This document shows positions 22,437 through 34,784 of a DNA stretch of 64,000 nt, one piece after another (positions within the stretch are counted from its first letter, which is position 1; every line of letters begins with the position of its first letter). Location: NCBI GenBank assembly GCA_037126765.1, contig JBBCBC010000007.1, forward strand, positions 29,769,667 through 29,833,666. Direction: 5' to 3'. The translations under genes and the position numbers were made by a program. The notes below the pieces were generated by a model that searched no databases, was not told where the DNA came from, and saw only the letters and a program-made list of their open reading frames with translations. The stretch comes from Stenogyne calaminthoides. Its lineage: Eukaryota; Streptophyta; Magnoliopsida; Lamiales; Lamiaceae.

Positions 22437-25400
22437 TCTATTTTTCAGGTGAAGGAGAAGGGCACTGAGCTGAATGAAGACAACATAGCCCTGATGAATG
22501 GAAATGAAATAGCTCCTGCTCAATGGTATTTGGACAGTGGATGTTCAAGGCACATGACATGATATAAACAATTACTCACTGACTATGTTGAGCAAAAAGG
22601 CCCTCAGATTACTTTTGGAGATAACTCCAAAGGACAGACTGAAGGATATGGAACTCTAGAAGTAGATTCTGTTCATATCCATGGTGTATCATATGTTTCT
22701 GGTTTAAAACATAATTTGCTTTCTATCAGCCAATTCTGTGACAAGGGATTTAGTGTTGAGTTCTCAAAGAACTTATGTTATGGGAAAGATAATGCTTCAC
22801 AGCAAATATTACTGACTGGTACTAGAAAAGGGAATGTGTATCTTGCTGATTGGAGATCAACTCTTAAAGATACATGTCTGATTGCAAAAAGTTCCACTGA
22901 TACCAGTTGGCTGTGGCACAAAAGACTAAATCACTTAAACTTCAAAACCCTGAACAAACTTGCAAGATTAGCACTTGTGAGAGGGTTACCCAATGAAGTG
23001 TTCAGTAAAAAACATATATGTGATGCTTGTCAGAAAGGAAAACAAATCAGAGCATCATTTAAAAGCAAAGTAGAAGTTTCTACTGACAGAATACTTCAAC
23101 TATTACATATGGATCTCTTTGGTCCTGTAACACCTGTGAGCACAAATGGCATGAAATATACACTTGTGGTAGATGATGACTACTCTAGATATACTTGGGT
23201 CATATTCTTACTCAGTAAGAAAGAGACTCAGACAAAACTGCCTGAATTACTTAAAAGACTCAGTATTGAAAAGAATCTGAGTGTGGTCAAAATCAGATCA
23301 TATAAAGGCACTGAATTTATCAACCATATTATATCTGATTATCGTACAGCAAATGGAATAGCTCATGAAACATCAGCTGCAAGAACCCCACAACAGAATG
23401 GTGTTGCAGAAAGAAGAAATAGGACTCTGAAAGAAGCTGCAAGAACAATGCTTGCTGAAGCTGACATTCCTAAGAGATTTTGGGCTGAAGCTATCAACAC
23501 TGCATGCTACTCTCAGAACAGATCCATGCTGACAAAGAATCAAGGCAAAACACCTTATGAGTTGTGGAATGAAAGGAAGCCTCTTGTTTCTTTCTTTCGT
23601 GTGTTTGGTTGTAAGTGTTTCATACACAATAATGGTAAAGATCAGATGAAAACTTTTGATAGCAAAGCTGATGAAGGGATATTCTTAGGATATTCTGAAG
23701 TCAGTAAAGCTTTCAGAGTTTACAACTGTAGAACCCTTATTGTGGAAGAAACACCTCATGTTGTTTTTGATGAATCTACTTGTGTTCAGAAGAAACAGGA
23801 ACATGACTCAGGAGACCTGACAAAGAGAATCACCAGACTAAGCCTGAAGAAGAATGATAAAACATCCTCTGAACCTGAAAAGAAGAAGTCAATCACTTTC
23901 TATGAATGGAGTGAATCAGACTCAGATAAAGAAGCTCAAGATAGAAATACTCAGGATGGTGAAACTTAGGATGATAGTTCTCCACTAAAGGAAAGCCAAC
24001 ACACTGAAGCTGACCAATCTGAACATACACCAGTTCAGACTCAGGTATGTAATGCCGATGAAGATGTGGTCACAGCTGAGGCAAACTCTGAATCTATCAA
24101 CCAAGGGGGACCAAATGTCACTGACAATGTTCTGAATGGAATTTCCCCTGAGGAAGATGATCCACTCTCTCCTTTTCTGTTGTTCCTTGAATTTAATGAA
24201 CTGCCTGAACCTAAAATTTCTGATGTTGAGGATACTACTGAAGGGGGAACATCCAGGAGAAGATGGTTGGATAGTCATCCTACAAGTCAGATTGTGGGTG
24301 ATTTATCAGAAGGTGTTAGAACAAGAAAGTTCCATGGAGAAAGTGCTTTGTTCTACTGCTTCCTATCTGAAAAAGAACCTACTGAGATTGAAGAAGCTCT
24401 TCAAGATTCATTCTGGATTACTGCAATGCAGCAAGAGTTAAATCAATTCACAAGAAATGAAGTTTGGGAGCTAGTGGACAGACCTAAGAGGGACAATGTG
24501 ATTGGAACTAAGTGGGTGTTCAAGAACAAGAGAGATGAAAAAAATAACATTGTAAGAAACAAGGCAAGGCTAGTTGCACAAGGTTATTCCCAAGAAGAAG
24601 GCTTGGACTATGATGAAACCTTTGCACCTGTTGCAAGACTAGAAGACATAAGATTGTTTCTTGCATATGCTGCTCATATGAAATTCACAGTCTATCAGAT
24701 GGATGTGAAAAGTGCATTTCTAAATGGTGTGTTTAAGGAAGAGGTTTATGTGGAACAACGTCCTGGATTTAGACAAAATGACCAAGTTTACAGGCTCAGA
24801 AAAGCCTTGTATGGTCTAAAGCAAGCACCCAGAGCATGGTATGATACTCTTTCTCAATTTCTTACAGATCATGGTTTTACCAAAGGAACTATTGATAGAA
24901 CCTTGTTCAGGATAGAAGATGGGAAGGACATCTTACTAGTTCAGATTGATGTGGATGACATCATATTTGGATCTCCTAATCATCAGATGTGTGAGAAGTT
25001 TTCTGCTCTGATGAAAGGAAAGTTTGAGATGTCTACGATGGGGGAGATGAATTTCTTTCTAGGACTTCAGGTGAAACAAACTAAAGAAGGAATATTCATC
25101 AATCAGGCAAAGTACACCAGAGATCTGATTGCTAAGAATGGTGTACAGAGTTGCAATGCAGTTAAAATTCCTATGAATACTAACTACAAGATGGATCCTG
25201 ATCCTGAAGGCAAATCAATAAATCACACTGATTATAGAGGGATCATTAGACCATTGCTATATCTCACAACAAGTAGGTCTGATATTACCTTTGCTGTTGG
25301 GATATGTGCAAGATACCAAGCTAACCATAAGGCTAGTCACATGGAGGCTGCCAAAAAGATCTTGAAATATCTTAAAGACACTGTGAATAGAGGATTATGG

Positions 25401-25894
25401 AATCCAGCTGATGATAACCTTGAATTAACAGTTATTCAGATACTGATTATGGTGGATGTAGAATTGACAGGAAGTCTACTACAGGAACTTGTCAATTTCT
25501 TGGAAGTAAGCTGATATCATGGTTTTCAAAGAAACAAACCTCAGTAGCAACCAGTACTACTAAAGCTGAATACATGGCTGCAGGAAGTTGTTGTGCACAG
25601 ATTCTTTGGCTTATACAACATTTGAGGGATTATAAAATTATAACCAATGAAGTACCTATATTCTGTGATAATAATAGTGCAATTGCTATTACACAAAATC
25701 CGGTATTGCACACCAGATGTAAGCATGTTGATATCAGACATCACTTTATCAGAGATAATGTTGAGAAGAAGGATATCAGAATGGAGAAAATTCATACTGA
25801 TAAACAGAGAGCTGATATCTTGACTAAACCTCTGGCTGAATCAAGATTTCAAGAACTATTAGTTGAGTTAGGTATGTTGGATCCAGGTGAATAA
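22437..25894 (+). pseudogene. pol: pol pseudogene (PR-IN-RT-RH), E3
   Basis: Follows the gag TGA in the same frame. Protease motif WYLDSGCSRHMT is near 22528, then TGA 22560-22562. Integrase has WLWHKRLNHL and CDACQKGK for zinc binding, HMDLFGPV with the first catalytic Asp, but the second catalytic Asp is Tyr (TAT at 23301-23303); the Glu in PQQNGVAERRN is kept. A TAG lies in the linker at about 23967. RT has DVKSAFLNG and YGLKQAPRAWY, but the YVDD box reads DVDD (Tyr to Asp at 24948-24950). A one-base loss near 25433 shifts the RNase H frame; RNase H resumes with STTKAEYMAAG and ends GMLDPGE at 25894. Integrase is catalytically dead by residue loss independent of the stops. Confidence 0.93.
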
Positions 25895-25931
25895 AGTAAT
25901 CTGAAAAATTGAAGGTTTTCAGGATGCATGA

Positions 25932-25957
25932 AGTTTTTCAGGATTCACTGAAAAACT
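25932..25957 (+). other. Post-pol stem-loop, E3
   Basis: AGTTTTTCAG, loop GATTCA, CTGAAAAACT: a perfect 10-bp stem 37 nt after the pol stop, preceded by the conserved ATGCATGA. Confidence 0.8.
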
Positions 25958-26501
25958 CAGGATAAAATAAGGTTTTCATCACTGAGTCTTGGGAAACTCA
26001 GTAACCTTAGTTCAGTTATCAAAAATACACTAACTGTTTATCAAGGTTGAAACTCAGTAAGACTGATAGTCAAAATTAGTCTGAAGAAGTTAATGACTCA
26101 TGCACCTCATTTATTGTCTAACTAATTCTCAGAAATCATTGGACATAAATGATAAAACACCTGAGGAAATAAATGGGCGGGACGTTTGAAATTCTCGAGG
26201 AAAATTCAATAGTCTGCAAAAACACTGTTCATTATTCACCAATAAGGATAAAAATTGGCGGCTAGTACTTACAAATCGTCCTTTCAAAAACCCAATTTTA
26301 GCCTAATCCAATCTTGATCGTTGATTCTTTAATCTACACGATTACCCATGAATCAAAAATTTCCCAAAAAATATATACCCTTTTCAAACCTTCATTAAAA
26401 CCTTATTTCAAAAGCTTTCGTCTTCACGATACTCTGTGTTTCCAAAATTTTTGATTACTCGAATTCTCTGCTATTTTCAAAACCCTTCAAAATTCACCAA
26501 A

Positions 26502-29500
26502 ATGACGCTTTCTATCTTCGACAAACTGGCTATAACCAACAAACCCTGGTACGAGAATGTTGTATCCTTTGAAGGAACATCTAACACAATACATGAGGAG
26601 GAGGCTCTTCATATGCTCCGACTGGCCAAGCTGACCTGTCTGGTAGGGAACTGTCCTGATGGTGAATACTCACGAGAGGTAATCGAGTTCGTAACTAATA
26701 TGCAACTTGATGAAGATAACTGCATAGATTCTAAGATTACTCTCTCGCATTTAGTCCATGGTGCGAAATTTGTGGATTTTGTTCGAGAGCTTTACATAAT
26801 CCCGAAAAATTTAAATGTTGTATATGAGTTGAATGATAGAGGGGAGGACCCTACGATGTATATGGTGGGTAGGGAGCAAGAGTATTTAGATAAGATTGTT
26901 GAAACCCCTGTTAAATATGAGGCCACATTGAACAAGAAGCATTTGAAACCAAAATATCGGGTGCTTCTTAACATTGTGAGCAAATGCCTCATGAGCTGGT
27001 CTGGGAGCTTCGAGCAAGTTAGTAAACCAAAGTTGAGGTTGATGGCAGCCATTGAAGACTCTCCTTCAAGGGCATTCAACTGGCTACATTATTTGATAAA
27101 GGTGGTGAGTGATCAAGCCAAGCATGTTAAGAAGGAGAATGACACTGTGGTGATTAAAGGAAAGATCTTGCACGCCACCAAGATTGCATTCATTCTGGAA
27201 ATATGCCGTGAGGAAGAAGACACATTTGCTCAATCAAATGCTTTTCCAATGTCCAAAGTGATGTTCAGACAAACTAAGAAAGCTCTGAAAAGCAGGAGAG
27301 AAAAGCCTACTGAGTCTCAGGAGGAGACTGCAGAGGAAGAGGCTGAGGAGGATGCTCCAGTGGTTAAACTAGTCAGGGAAAACAGAAAAACAACTCAGCA
27401 ATCCACTGAACCAAGTGAGGAAGAGGTTAAGCAAGCTAGGGGGAAAACCCTTCTGAAAATCAAAAGGGAAGCCGGAGAGAAGCTGAAGAAAAAGGCCTTG
27501 GCCCCTCAGAAAAGAAAAAGACTTCAGACTATTACTGAGAAAGAGGCTAGTGAAGTCGAAAAAGTTCAAACTGACACTCAACAAGGGGTGAAATCTCCAC
27601 TTCAGGTTCTTGCTCAAGTGGTGAAAAATATTGAGGAACAAGAGACTGATGAAAGTGTGTTTTTAGAAGTGTTAGAGACTTCCCTAGGCTCTGACAAAAT
27701 TTCTCAGGAAATATTTAAGGGACCTCAGGTCACTTCTGAAGAAGGTCAAGCTCAGGCCACAACCACTCAGACTTCAGAACAATCATAAGTTCAGGAACTT
27801 CTGAACCTGGATGCCCTCCTGAATGAACCATATCTTGATCCCTCAGCTCTACAACTTATACAATCTGAGCCTACTGTTCCTGAGAGTCCAGAGTTGAAGA
27901 AGGGAGAGGCAGAAGAATCTGAATGGCGAAGCAAGGGGGAACAGTTCATATTGGACAGATACCTTGAACTCACTGCATATCCTGACCTTCAGGATCTCTT
28001 CTTCAGACTCAGGACAACAGTCTACATCCTGAATCAGACACTCCCAGAAATGTTGAATATTGCCTCCTTCAGAGGAGAAGAATGGTGGAGTGATGAGACT
28101 GCTGCCTTGACAGAGTTCTCAGGGTTCAAGAAGACCAAGCTCAGAATCAAAGTTGCTGAATTTGATGAGCTGGTCAAGAGAAAATTAGCTGAAAGAAATG
28201 CTGCTGAGGCTGGTGAATTCAGTTCTCAATATCAGGGAGAAGAAGGAGATCAAGGAGGAGAAGGAGCAAAAGAAACTGAGAAAGAAAAAGAAACTCAGAA
28301 AGAAATGGAGAAAGAAGCTGAAACTGAGCAGCCCGATATCAAACAACCTCAGACTGAAGTTAGCATTCTTCAGGTACCTTTTTGCACTATTGTAAATTAT
28401 ACCGAAGTTACTGAAGTATTTATCTTTAAATCTGTTATTTCTGATACGCAAACTGAGGCTCGTTTTGAGCACCCAACTCAGTTGGAGACAGTTATACAAA
28501 CTCCCGTGATTGACTTAACTCCAATCCTGGATGAGCTGAAAAAGATAGAGCCAGTCATGGAGAAAATGACTCAGATGGAGTTGGTACTAGCTGATCAAAC
28601 TCAGAAAATGGAGAGCCTGAGTTCATCAAGTAATATACTTCAAATTCAAACTACACTCTCTGACAAAATGGCTGTTCTAGATGAGAAGATCGATGGAGTA
28701 TGGAAAGAGCTCAATGCGAATTTGGAGCAAAAGTACCAAGCCAGAACTGAATTTCTTGAAGCAAAACTGGTTGAGAAGAATGATCAGGTGATCAAGGCAG
28801 TTGTTAGGAAATGAGCACTCATCTCATGATCAAGATGACAGAGATGGTGCACAATGCCTTCTCAACTCAGTTTACTCCTCTTTCAGAAGAAGTATCAATG
28901 GCCAAAAACTACCTGATGAGGCTGGAAGATGAGCATGATCGCTAGGCTGAAAGTCTTGTGATCTAGGCAAAGAACGGTTCTATATGGATCTTTGCCTTTG
29001 CCCAAGTTCAAAAGGTCAATTGGATAAGTTGTTAGCACAGACCTTGGAGAAGAAATCCCAAGAAGAAGCTGAGGCAAAGAAAATCTTGGATGGTCTGAGT
29101 GAGATTGAAGCCACTGAGAAACTGAAATTCAAAAAAGTTGAAGAACCTGGCCTCACTCAGACGTCAGAACAAACTTCTCAGGAAATCATTGAAGAGAAGA
29201 TGATTGAGAGAAGGAGTGTTGAATCAAGCAAGGCTGATGAAGCCCATGCTAGACCAGAAAAGAGAAAAGTTGTTGCCTTTGTGGAACCAGAGAAAAAGAA
29301 AATGCCAAAGGTAACAAGACCTATTCAGAGGAAACTGGTTATTGATTTTGATGAATCAGAGGAAGAACCTGAGAATGCTGAACCTGAAACACAACCAGAG
29401 ACCTTCGACACCAAGAAGACTCTGAGAGCCCTGTAGATAGAAAAAGAGAAACGAACTGCTGCTTCTGTATCTAGTGCACCCTTGATCAAAAAGAAAAAGA

Positions 29501-29997
29501 AAGAAGAGTAGAAAAGAAGAGTTGTTTTCAGGAAATTCATTAGCGAAAGGAGGGGAACTATAAAAACTCAGAAATGGCCGCACATTGATAAATGGATGCC
29601 TATTCAAATCAATGATGCGTGGGAGGAAATCAAGAGAACCTTCTGGTTCTATTATGAGATTCTGAGGGAATGGAGAGGGAGCAACTCAGATAAGAATGAA
29701 GCTTTCATTGAATATCTGTTAACATTCTATCCTGAGTATCTGCAGAAATGGATAAATCTGGCAGATGAGAACAATACTCAGATTGTTGCTCTAGGGCCAT
29801 ATATGTATCCTGCTCCTAGGTTTGAGAATGGCTTTGTGAATAAGGCTGCCATTTCTCAGGAAATTGCTGGGTATGCTCTTCAGCTAGGCTTGACAGGAAA
29901 CAACCCAGAAATCATCAAATAAAGAGATGAATTGAAGAAAAGGTACTATAGGATGTTCAACTTGGAAGTACCAGAAGATGAGATCGAAGAAGACTGA
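26502..29997 (+). pseudogene. ORF3 (post-pol ORF) pseudogene, E3
   Basis: Best-preserved copy. ATG at 26502 (MTLSIFDKLAITNKPWY) lies in AAAATG context; an upstream in-frame start at 26436 is less likely because sister copies begin at the inner ATG. Residues 1-260 form the conserved N-terminal domain (REVIEFVTNM, RGEDPTMYMVGREQEYLD, PKYRVLLNIVSKCLMS, KLRLMAAIED). Residues 270-430 are Lys/Glu-rich. TAA at 27786-27788 ends the first open stretch. The FILDRYLELTAYPDLQDLF block and a coiled coil with LEAKLVEKNDQV follow to 28814. Later breaks lie near 28812, 28945, TAG at 29434-29436, TAG near 29509 and TAA near 29920. The C-terminal part has KWPHIDKWMPIQINDAW and FNLEVPEDEIEED, stop at 29995-29997. 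Full length about 1,165 codons. No signal peptide or transmembrane helix is visible. Confidence 0.88.
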
Positions 29998-30222
29998 AGA
30001 TTCTGTATTTCTGAATTGTTCTTTTAAATTTTCATTGTACTTTGTAACTCCTATTATTCATCAATGAAAATGTGATCTTTTGAGTTCCTACAAGATGATA
30101 TCTCATTATCTTTTTATATGTCTTTACTTATCTGATATGCCTTTTTGTTAATGTAATAAACAACTGAAACCTGAGTATAGGTTAGGTTTTCTTAAATGTA
30201 AAAAGATGGTTTTGGCATCATC

Positions 30223-30236
30223 AAAAAGGGAAAAAT
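30223..30236 (+). promoter_or_regulatory. Polypurine tract, E3
   Basis: AAAAAGGGAAAAAT next to the 3' LTR; two G bases of the E1/E2 tract are A here. Confidence 0.85.
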
Positions 30237-32182
30237 TGTTGGGAGATGAATTTAATAAGATTTTTATTAGATCCCAAAACCCCTGAGTATGACATGTTCA
30301 GGATAATCTTGATAGTCTGAGAGTAGGGTTTTAGTATAGAATAGTTCAGGAAAATCTGCAAAATGTATAGTCAGCAGATGTTAATCTGAAGAACTGATCA
30401 GATAACCAAATCAGAAGACCTGATCAGATGACCAGATCTGAAGATCAGAGAATACTGAAGACTCGGAGAATATTGAAGACTCAGAGAATATTGAAGATTC
30501 AGAGTTCTAAAGACTCAGAGAATACTAAAGACTCGAGAGAATCTCAAAGACTCGGAGAATATCAAGACTCGAGAATCTTGAAGACTCGAGAGATTATCAA
30601 GACTCGGAGAATAACGAAGACTCGAGAAAAAAGATCAAGACTCGGATGTCACCGAATGCTCAGAGGGACTCTAAAGAATATCTACCTGAGAACATACAAA
30701 ACTGAGGAAGACGAACATTTATAAGAAATAAATGTTGCTCAAATAAAATAATTGCAGACCAAAAGGAACTAAAACTAAGTGTTGATTAAAGGTTGTCTCA
30801 TTCAGAGAGATTAACCTAAAAGAGTCGTTTTCTTTGTCTACATTCACTTAAGATAAGAACTAATCAGAGAGAGACAACATCATGCTTTCATCGACCTTTG
30901 AAAGTGACAGGCACCTTTCAAATATGTCAGTAGTACTATAATCCGGACTGCAAAACTTGGTGATTGGCTGGATTGGTTACTTGTTACCCAAACCATGCAA
31001 GGGTGCGTTCAAACCCTAAAAATAGTCGTTCATCAATAACCAAAATAGGAAACCCTTGATACTATCTCTTCCAACAGATAGTTTTTCAAGAGTGACCTTG
31101 GAGAAGTTGTCGATAAATACCAGTGACTTTCACCATTGAAAGGTTACGGGAAATGAAAGCAACTCCAGAGCTCATTTGTATTCTTGCGAATTGAAGCACT
31201 CGAAAAACCTGAGATTTCCCAAGTGTTTCACATTGAAGAGAGATCATTCACTAAGCATAGCATTATTATATATTCAAAGCTTAGTAGAGATATCCTAGCC
31301 TTTGCATCTGTTCTTATTGTTAAAGGATATCTCACCCTAGTTGGAAACCAACCCAACCCAAACCCTATTATTAGGTAGTTTGAGTGTGTGTGTGATTGTT
31401 GGTGAGAAAGAGTTGTAAAGAGTGAGTAAGCTGCAGATGAGTTCAGCCAGAAAGCTCTAGAGAAGAAGTTAGTAAGCTGTTTAAGACAATCTGAAAACTT
31501 GTGTGTGTTGAGTTAGTAAGCTGCAGTAGTCAGCCAGAAAACTCAGTGTAGAAAAGTTAGTAAGTTGTTGTGTTCAGCCTGAAAACTTTATGTGATATTG
31601 TGTTAAGGAATTTCTCTGAAGATCAGAGAGAGTGGACGTAGGAGCTTTGCCTCTAAACCACTATAATTTGCTGGGTTGTTTGCTTTTTGTTCTGCATTTT
31701 AAACTGTTGCATATTTTCAATGAAAGCATACTGAAATTTCTGATACTCAGTTGAAATCAATTCACTGAATGTGCATTAACTGAATCACAACCTTAACCAC
31801 TGATTTGCTTAAGTCAAAAGGATTTTCAGCAAGTAAAACGAGTATAAACTTAGGGCCAACACATTCCACACCCTTAATAAGCTAGAACAGATAATTACCA
31901 AACTGAACAAACTCTACTGAGTATTCAGTAAGATAGTTATTTGATCCAAGCTTCTCAGGACTCTGATAAAACTTCGAAATCGATTGGGTTAATCTGCTAA
32001 CGAAAATTTTCCAGATCACCGTCTCGATGAGACTTTGACTCAGGGAAATTTGTGCTTCTCAGGGCAAAATTCTCAGGACATCCTGACCCTACTGATTTCA
32101 GTAAAGAAAAAGTTTAAAATTCACTAAACACGTGTATTCCCCTCCCATACACGTGTAAGACTCGTTTGCACCGGGACCAACA
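30237..32182 (+). repeat. 3' LTR of E3
   Basis: 1,946 bp, TGTTGGGAG to GGGACCAACA. Longer than the 5' LTR, mainly from array-length changes (U3 array about 30430-30660; R repeats 31420-31580 with an extra unit). CACGTG hairpin at 32128-32156. TATA is altered to CGATAAATA. Confidence 0.94.
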
Positions 32183-32900
32183 TCCTCTTTGTCAATTCTC
32201 CTTAGTCATGTTCCTGTTTCTTCTTAACACAAGTAGATTCATCAAAAACAACATGAGGTGTTTCTTCCACAATAAGGGTCCTACAGTTGTAAACTCTGAA
32301 GGCTTTACTGACTTCAGAATACCCTAAGAATATCCCTTCATCAGCTTTGCTATCATAGGTTTTCAACTGATCTTTACCATTATTGTGTATGAAACATTTA
32401 CAACCAAACACACGAAAGAAAGAAACAAGAGGTTTCCTTTCATTCCACAACTCATAAGGTGTTTTTCCTTGATTCTTCGTTAACATGGATCTATTCTGAG
32501 AGTAGTATGCAGTGTTGACTGCCTCAGCCCAAAACTTTTTAGGAACGTCTGCTTCAGCAATCATTGTTCTTGCATCTTCTTTCAGTGTCCTATTTCTTCT
32601 TTCAGCAACACCATTCTGTTGTGGGGTCCTTGCACCTGATATTTCATGAGCTATTCCATTTGATGAACAATAATCAGATATAATATGGTTGATAAACTCA
32701 GTGCCTTTATCTGATCTGATTTTGACCACACTCAGATTCTTTTCAATACTGAGTCTTTTCAGTAATTCTGACAGTTTTGTCTAAGTCTCTTTCTTACTGA
32801 GTAGGAATATGACTCATGTGTATCTAGAGTAGTCATCAACTACCACAAGTGTATATTTCCTGCCATTAGTGCTTACAGGTGTTACTGGACCAAATAGATC
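32183..32900 (-). pseudogene. pol: pol pseudogene of E2, integrase part
   Basis: Minus-strand integrase core between E4 (inserted after its first catalytic Asp region) and E3. Visible motifs are YTLVVVDDYSRYT, IRSDKGTEFIN with the second catalytic Asp, PQQNGVAERRNRTLKE with the Glu, and the C-terminal block FFRVFGCKCFIHNN and FLGYSEVSKAFRVYN. Stops: a TGA replacing Trp near 32816, a TAG near 32783 and TAA at 32202-32204. The same protein continues at 18163 beyond E3. Confidence 0.92.
32896..32900. repeat. Presumed target-site duplication of E4, left copy
   Basis: AGATC immediately before the E4 5' LTR. The right copy lies outside the window and was not checked. Confidence 0.6.
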
Positions 32901-34659
32901 TGTTGGGAGATGAATTTAATAAATATTTTGATTAGATCCCAAAACCCCTGAGTATGACATGTATCAGGACATTTTGGTAGTTCAGGATCAGGTTTTCTAT
33001 AGTTGATAGAATCAGGATTATCTGCACTCTGTATAGTCAGCAGATATAGATCAGGATAGTTAGGATTGCTTTATTTTGCCTGAAGACTCAGAAGACCTTG
33101 AAAAATCGGAATATCCTGAAATCTCAAAAGACCCTGAGAGATCTGAAAGTCCTGAAGACCGAAGATCCTGAAGATTATTTTGTACTGACCCATAAGACCC
33201 TGAACAAACTATTTCTGAGTAAATAGTGTTTTGTTCATTCTTAGTACAAACAAAAAGAATGTTGTACATTCGTGGACATTAAGGAACATATCAGTTCAGT
33301 ATGGTTGACCTAAATAGAGCCATTTTATTTGTCTATGTTCAAAAGAAGATTCCAACCAATGAGGAGGCGACAACAACGTACTATACTGACACTGAAAGCG
33401 ATATATATCTGAAGAAATGTCAGGGCTGATATCTTCCAGTTCACAGAAGTTGGTGATTGGCTACGTGGCTGCATATTTCCTAATACATGCAAGGGTGCGT
33501 TCAAACCTTAGAAATAGTCGTTCATCAATAACCAAAAGAGAAAACCCTTGAAGTTGTCTCTCCAATGGATAGTTGTTCAAGAGTAAACTCTTAGTGAGTT
33601 ATCTATAAATACCAAGGCCTTGTTCACAACCAAAGTTACAGGAAATTAAAAGCAACTCCAGAGCTCATTCATATTCAAAGCATACATTGTGAATCACTCG
33701 AAACCATTAGAATTTTCCAAGTGTTTCATCTTAGAAGAGAGCTCATTTACTAAGCCTAGATTCAAGAATATTCAAAGCTTAGTTAGAGATATCCTAGCCT
33801 TTTACCTGTGTTTAATTGATAAAGGATATCCCACCTTAAGTTGGAAACCAACCAAACCCAAACCCTATTGATTAGGTAGTTTGTGTATGTGATTGTTGGA
33901 TTGTGAGAGTTGTAAAGAGTTAGTAAGCTGCAGTGTAGTTCAGCCTGAAAGCTTTAGAGAAGAAGTTAGTAAGCTGCTTGTGACAGTCTGAAAGCTTGTG
34001 TGTGTTGAGTTAGTAAGATGTAGTGTAGTTCAGCCTGAAAACTCAAGGTAGTAGTAGTAGTGTGTTAAGGAATTTCTCTGAGGATCAGAGAGAGTGGACG
34101 TGGAGCTTGAGTCTCTGAACCACTATAATTTGTTGTGTTGTTTGATTTTTGTTTTGCATTTCATCTGATTGCATATTTTCACCGAAAGCATACTCAGTTT
34201 TCTGATATTCAGTTGGAATCAATCCGCTGAAGGTGCATTAAGTTGATCACAGCCTTAACCACTATTTCACTGAGAAAAATAAGATTTTCAGCAAGTAAAA
34301 CAAGTATAAACTTAGGGCCTACACATTCGGCACTCTAGATAAGCTAGTATAGATAGTTGTCAAACTGATCAACTCTTCTGAGTACTCAGTAAGACCATTA
34401 TCTACTCTAAACTTATTTGGACTCTGTGTTTAAAACAAAACTCAAAATCAGTTGAGCTAATTTGAAGTGTCTGAAAGTCACTCAGTGTCATTGTCTCAGT
34501 AGACTTTGATTCAGGCCATTTTTTGCTTTTCAGGACTAACCTTCAGGACATCCTGACTCACTGATTATAGTGTTTTTACTAAAAAGTTTTAAAAAAAAAT
34601 CACTATACACGTGTATCCCCCCCATACACGTGTGAGACTCGTTTACCTCGGGACCAACA
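32901..34659 (+). repeat. 5' LTR of E4
   Basis: 1,759 bp, TGTTGGGAG to GGACCAACA. A short U3 array lies near 33080-33190 (GAAGAC/CCTGAAGA units). TATAAATA is at 33604-33611, with TCCAATGG upstream (AACGG lost). R repeats are near 33915-34050 and the conserved GAGTGGACGTGGAGC block near 34091. The CACGTG hairpin is at 34607-34633, with the left side extended to a self-palindrome ATACACGTGTAT. Confidence 0.93.
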
Positions 34660-34661
34660 AG

Positions 34662-34673
34662 TGGTATCAGAGC
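34662..34673 (+). promoter_or_regulatory. Primer-binding site, E4
   Basis: TGGTATCAGAGC, two bases after the LTR, identical to E3. Confidence 0.92.
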
Positions 34674-34784
34674 AGTGGTTCATTTTTGACCACTTGCTTT
34701 GGTAGCCATAGTCTTACTTACTAAGAGACTTTGGTGGTCTATTGAATAGATCTTACTGCTGATATCTTACAAGGCTCATTCATC

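Larger units (their letters stand above)
18164..32182 (+). mobile_element. E3: complete SIRE-like Ty1/Copia element in E2 pol
   Basis: A full 14,019-bp element with both LTRs (18164-20047 and 30237-32182), tRNA-iMet-type PBS, gag, protease-integrase-RT-RNase H, spacer hairpin, ORF3 and PPT, flanked by TCCTC on both sides. Coding regions are all broken. The two LTRs differ visibly: by eye about 12 mismatches in the first 205 bp, plus larger differences in the U3 array. The insertion is therefore not very recent, unless consensus error inflates the count. Confidence 0.96.

Noticed and set aside
26502..29997. Calling ORF3 a true envelope gene
   Set aside because: Position fits the env-like ORF of SIRE elements, but no signal peptide, cleavage site or membrane helix is visible.
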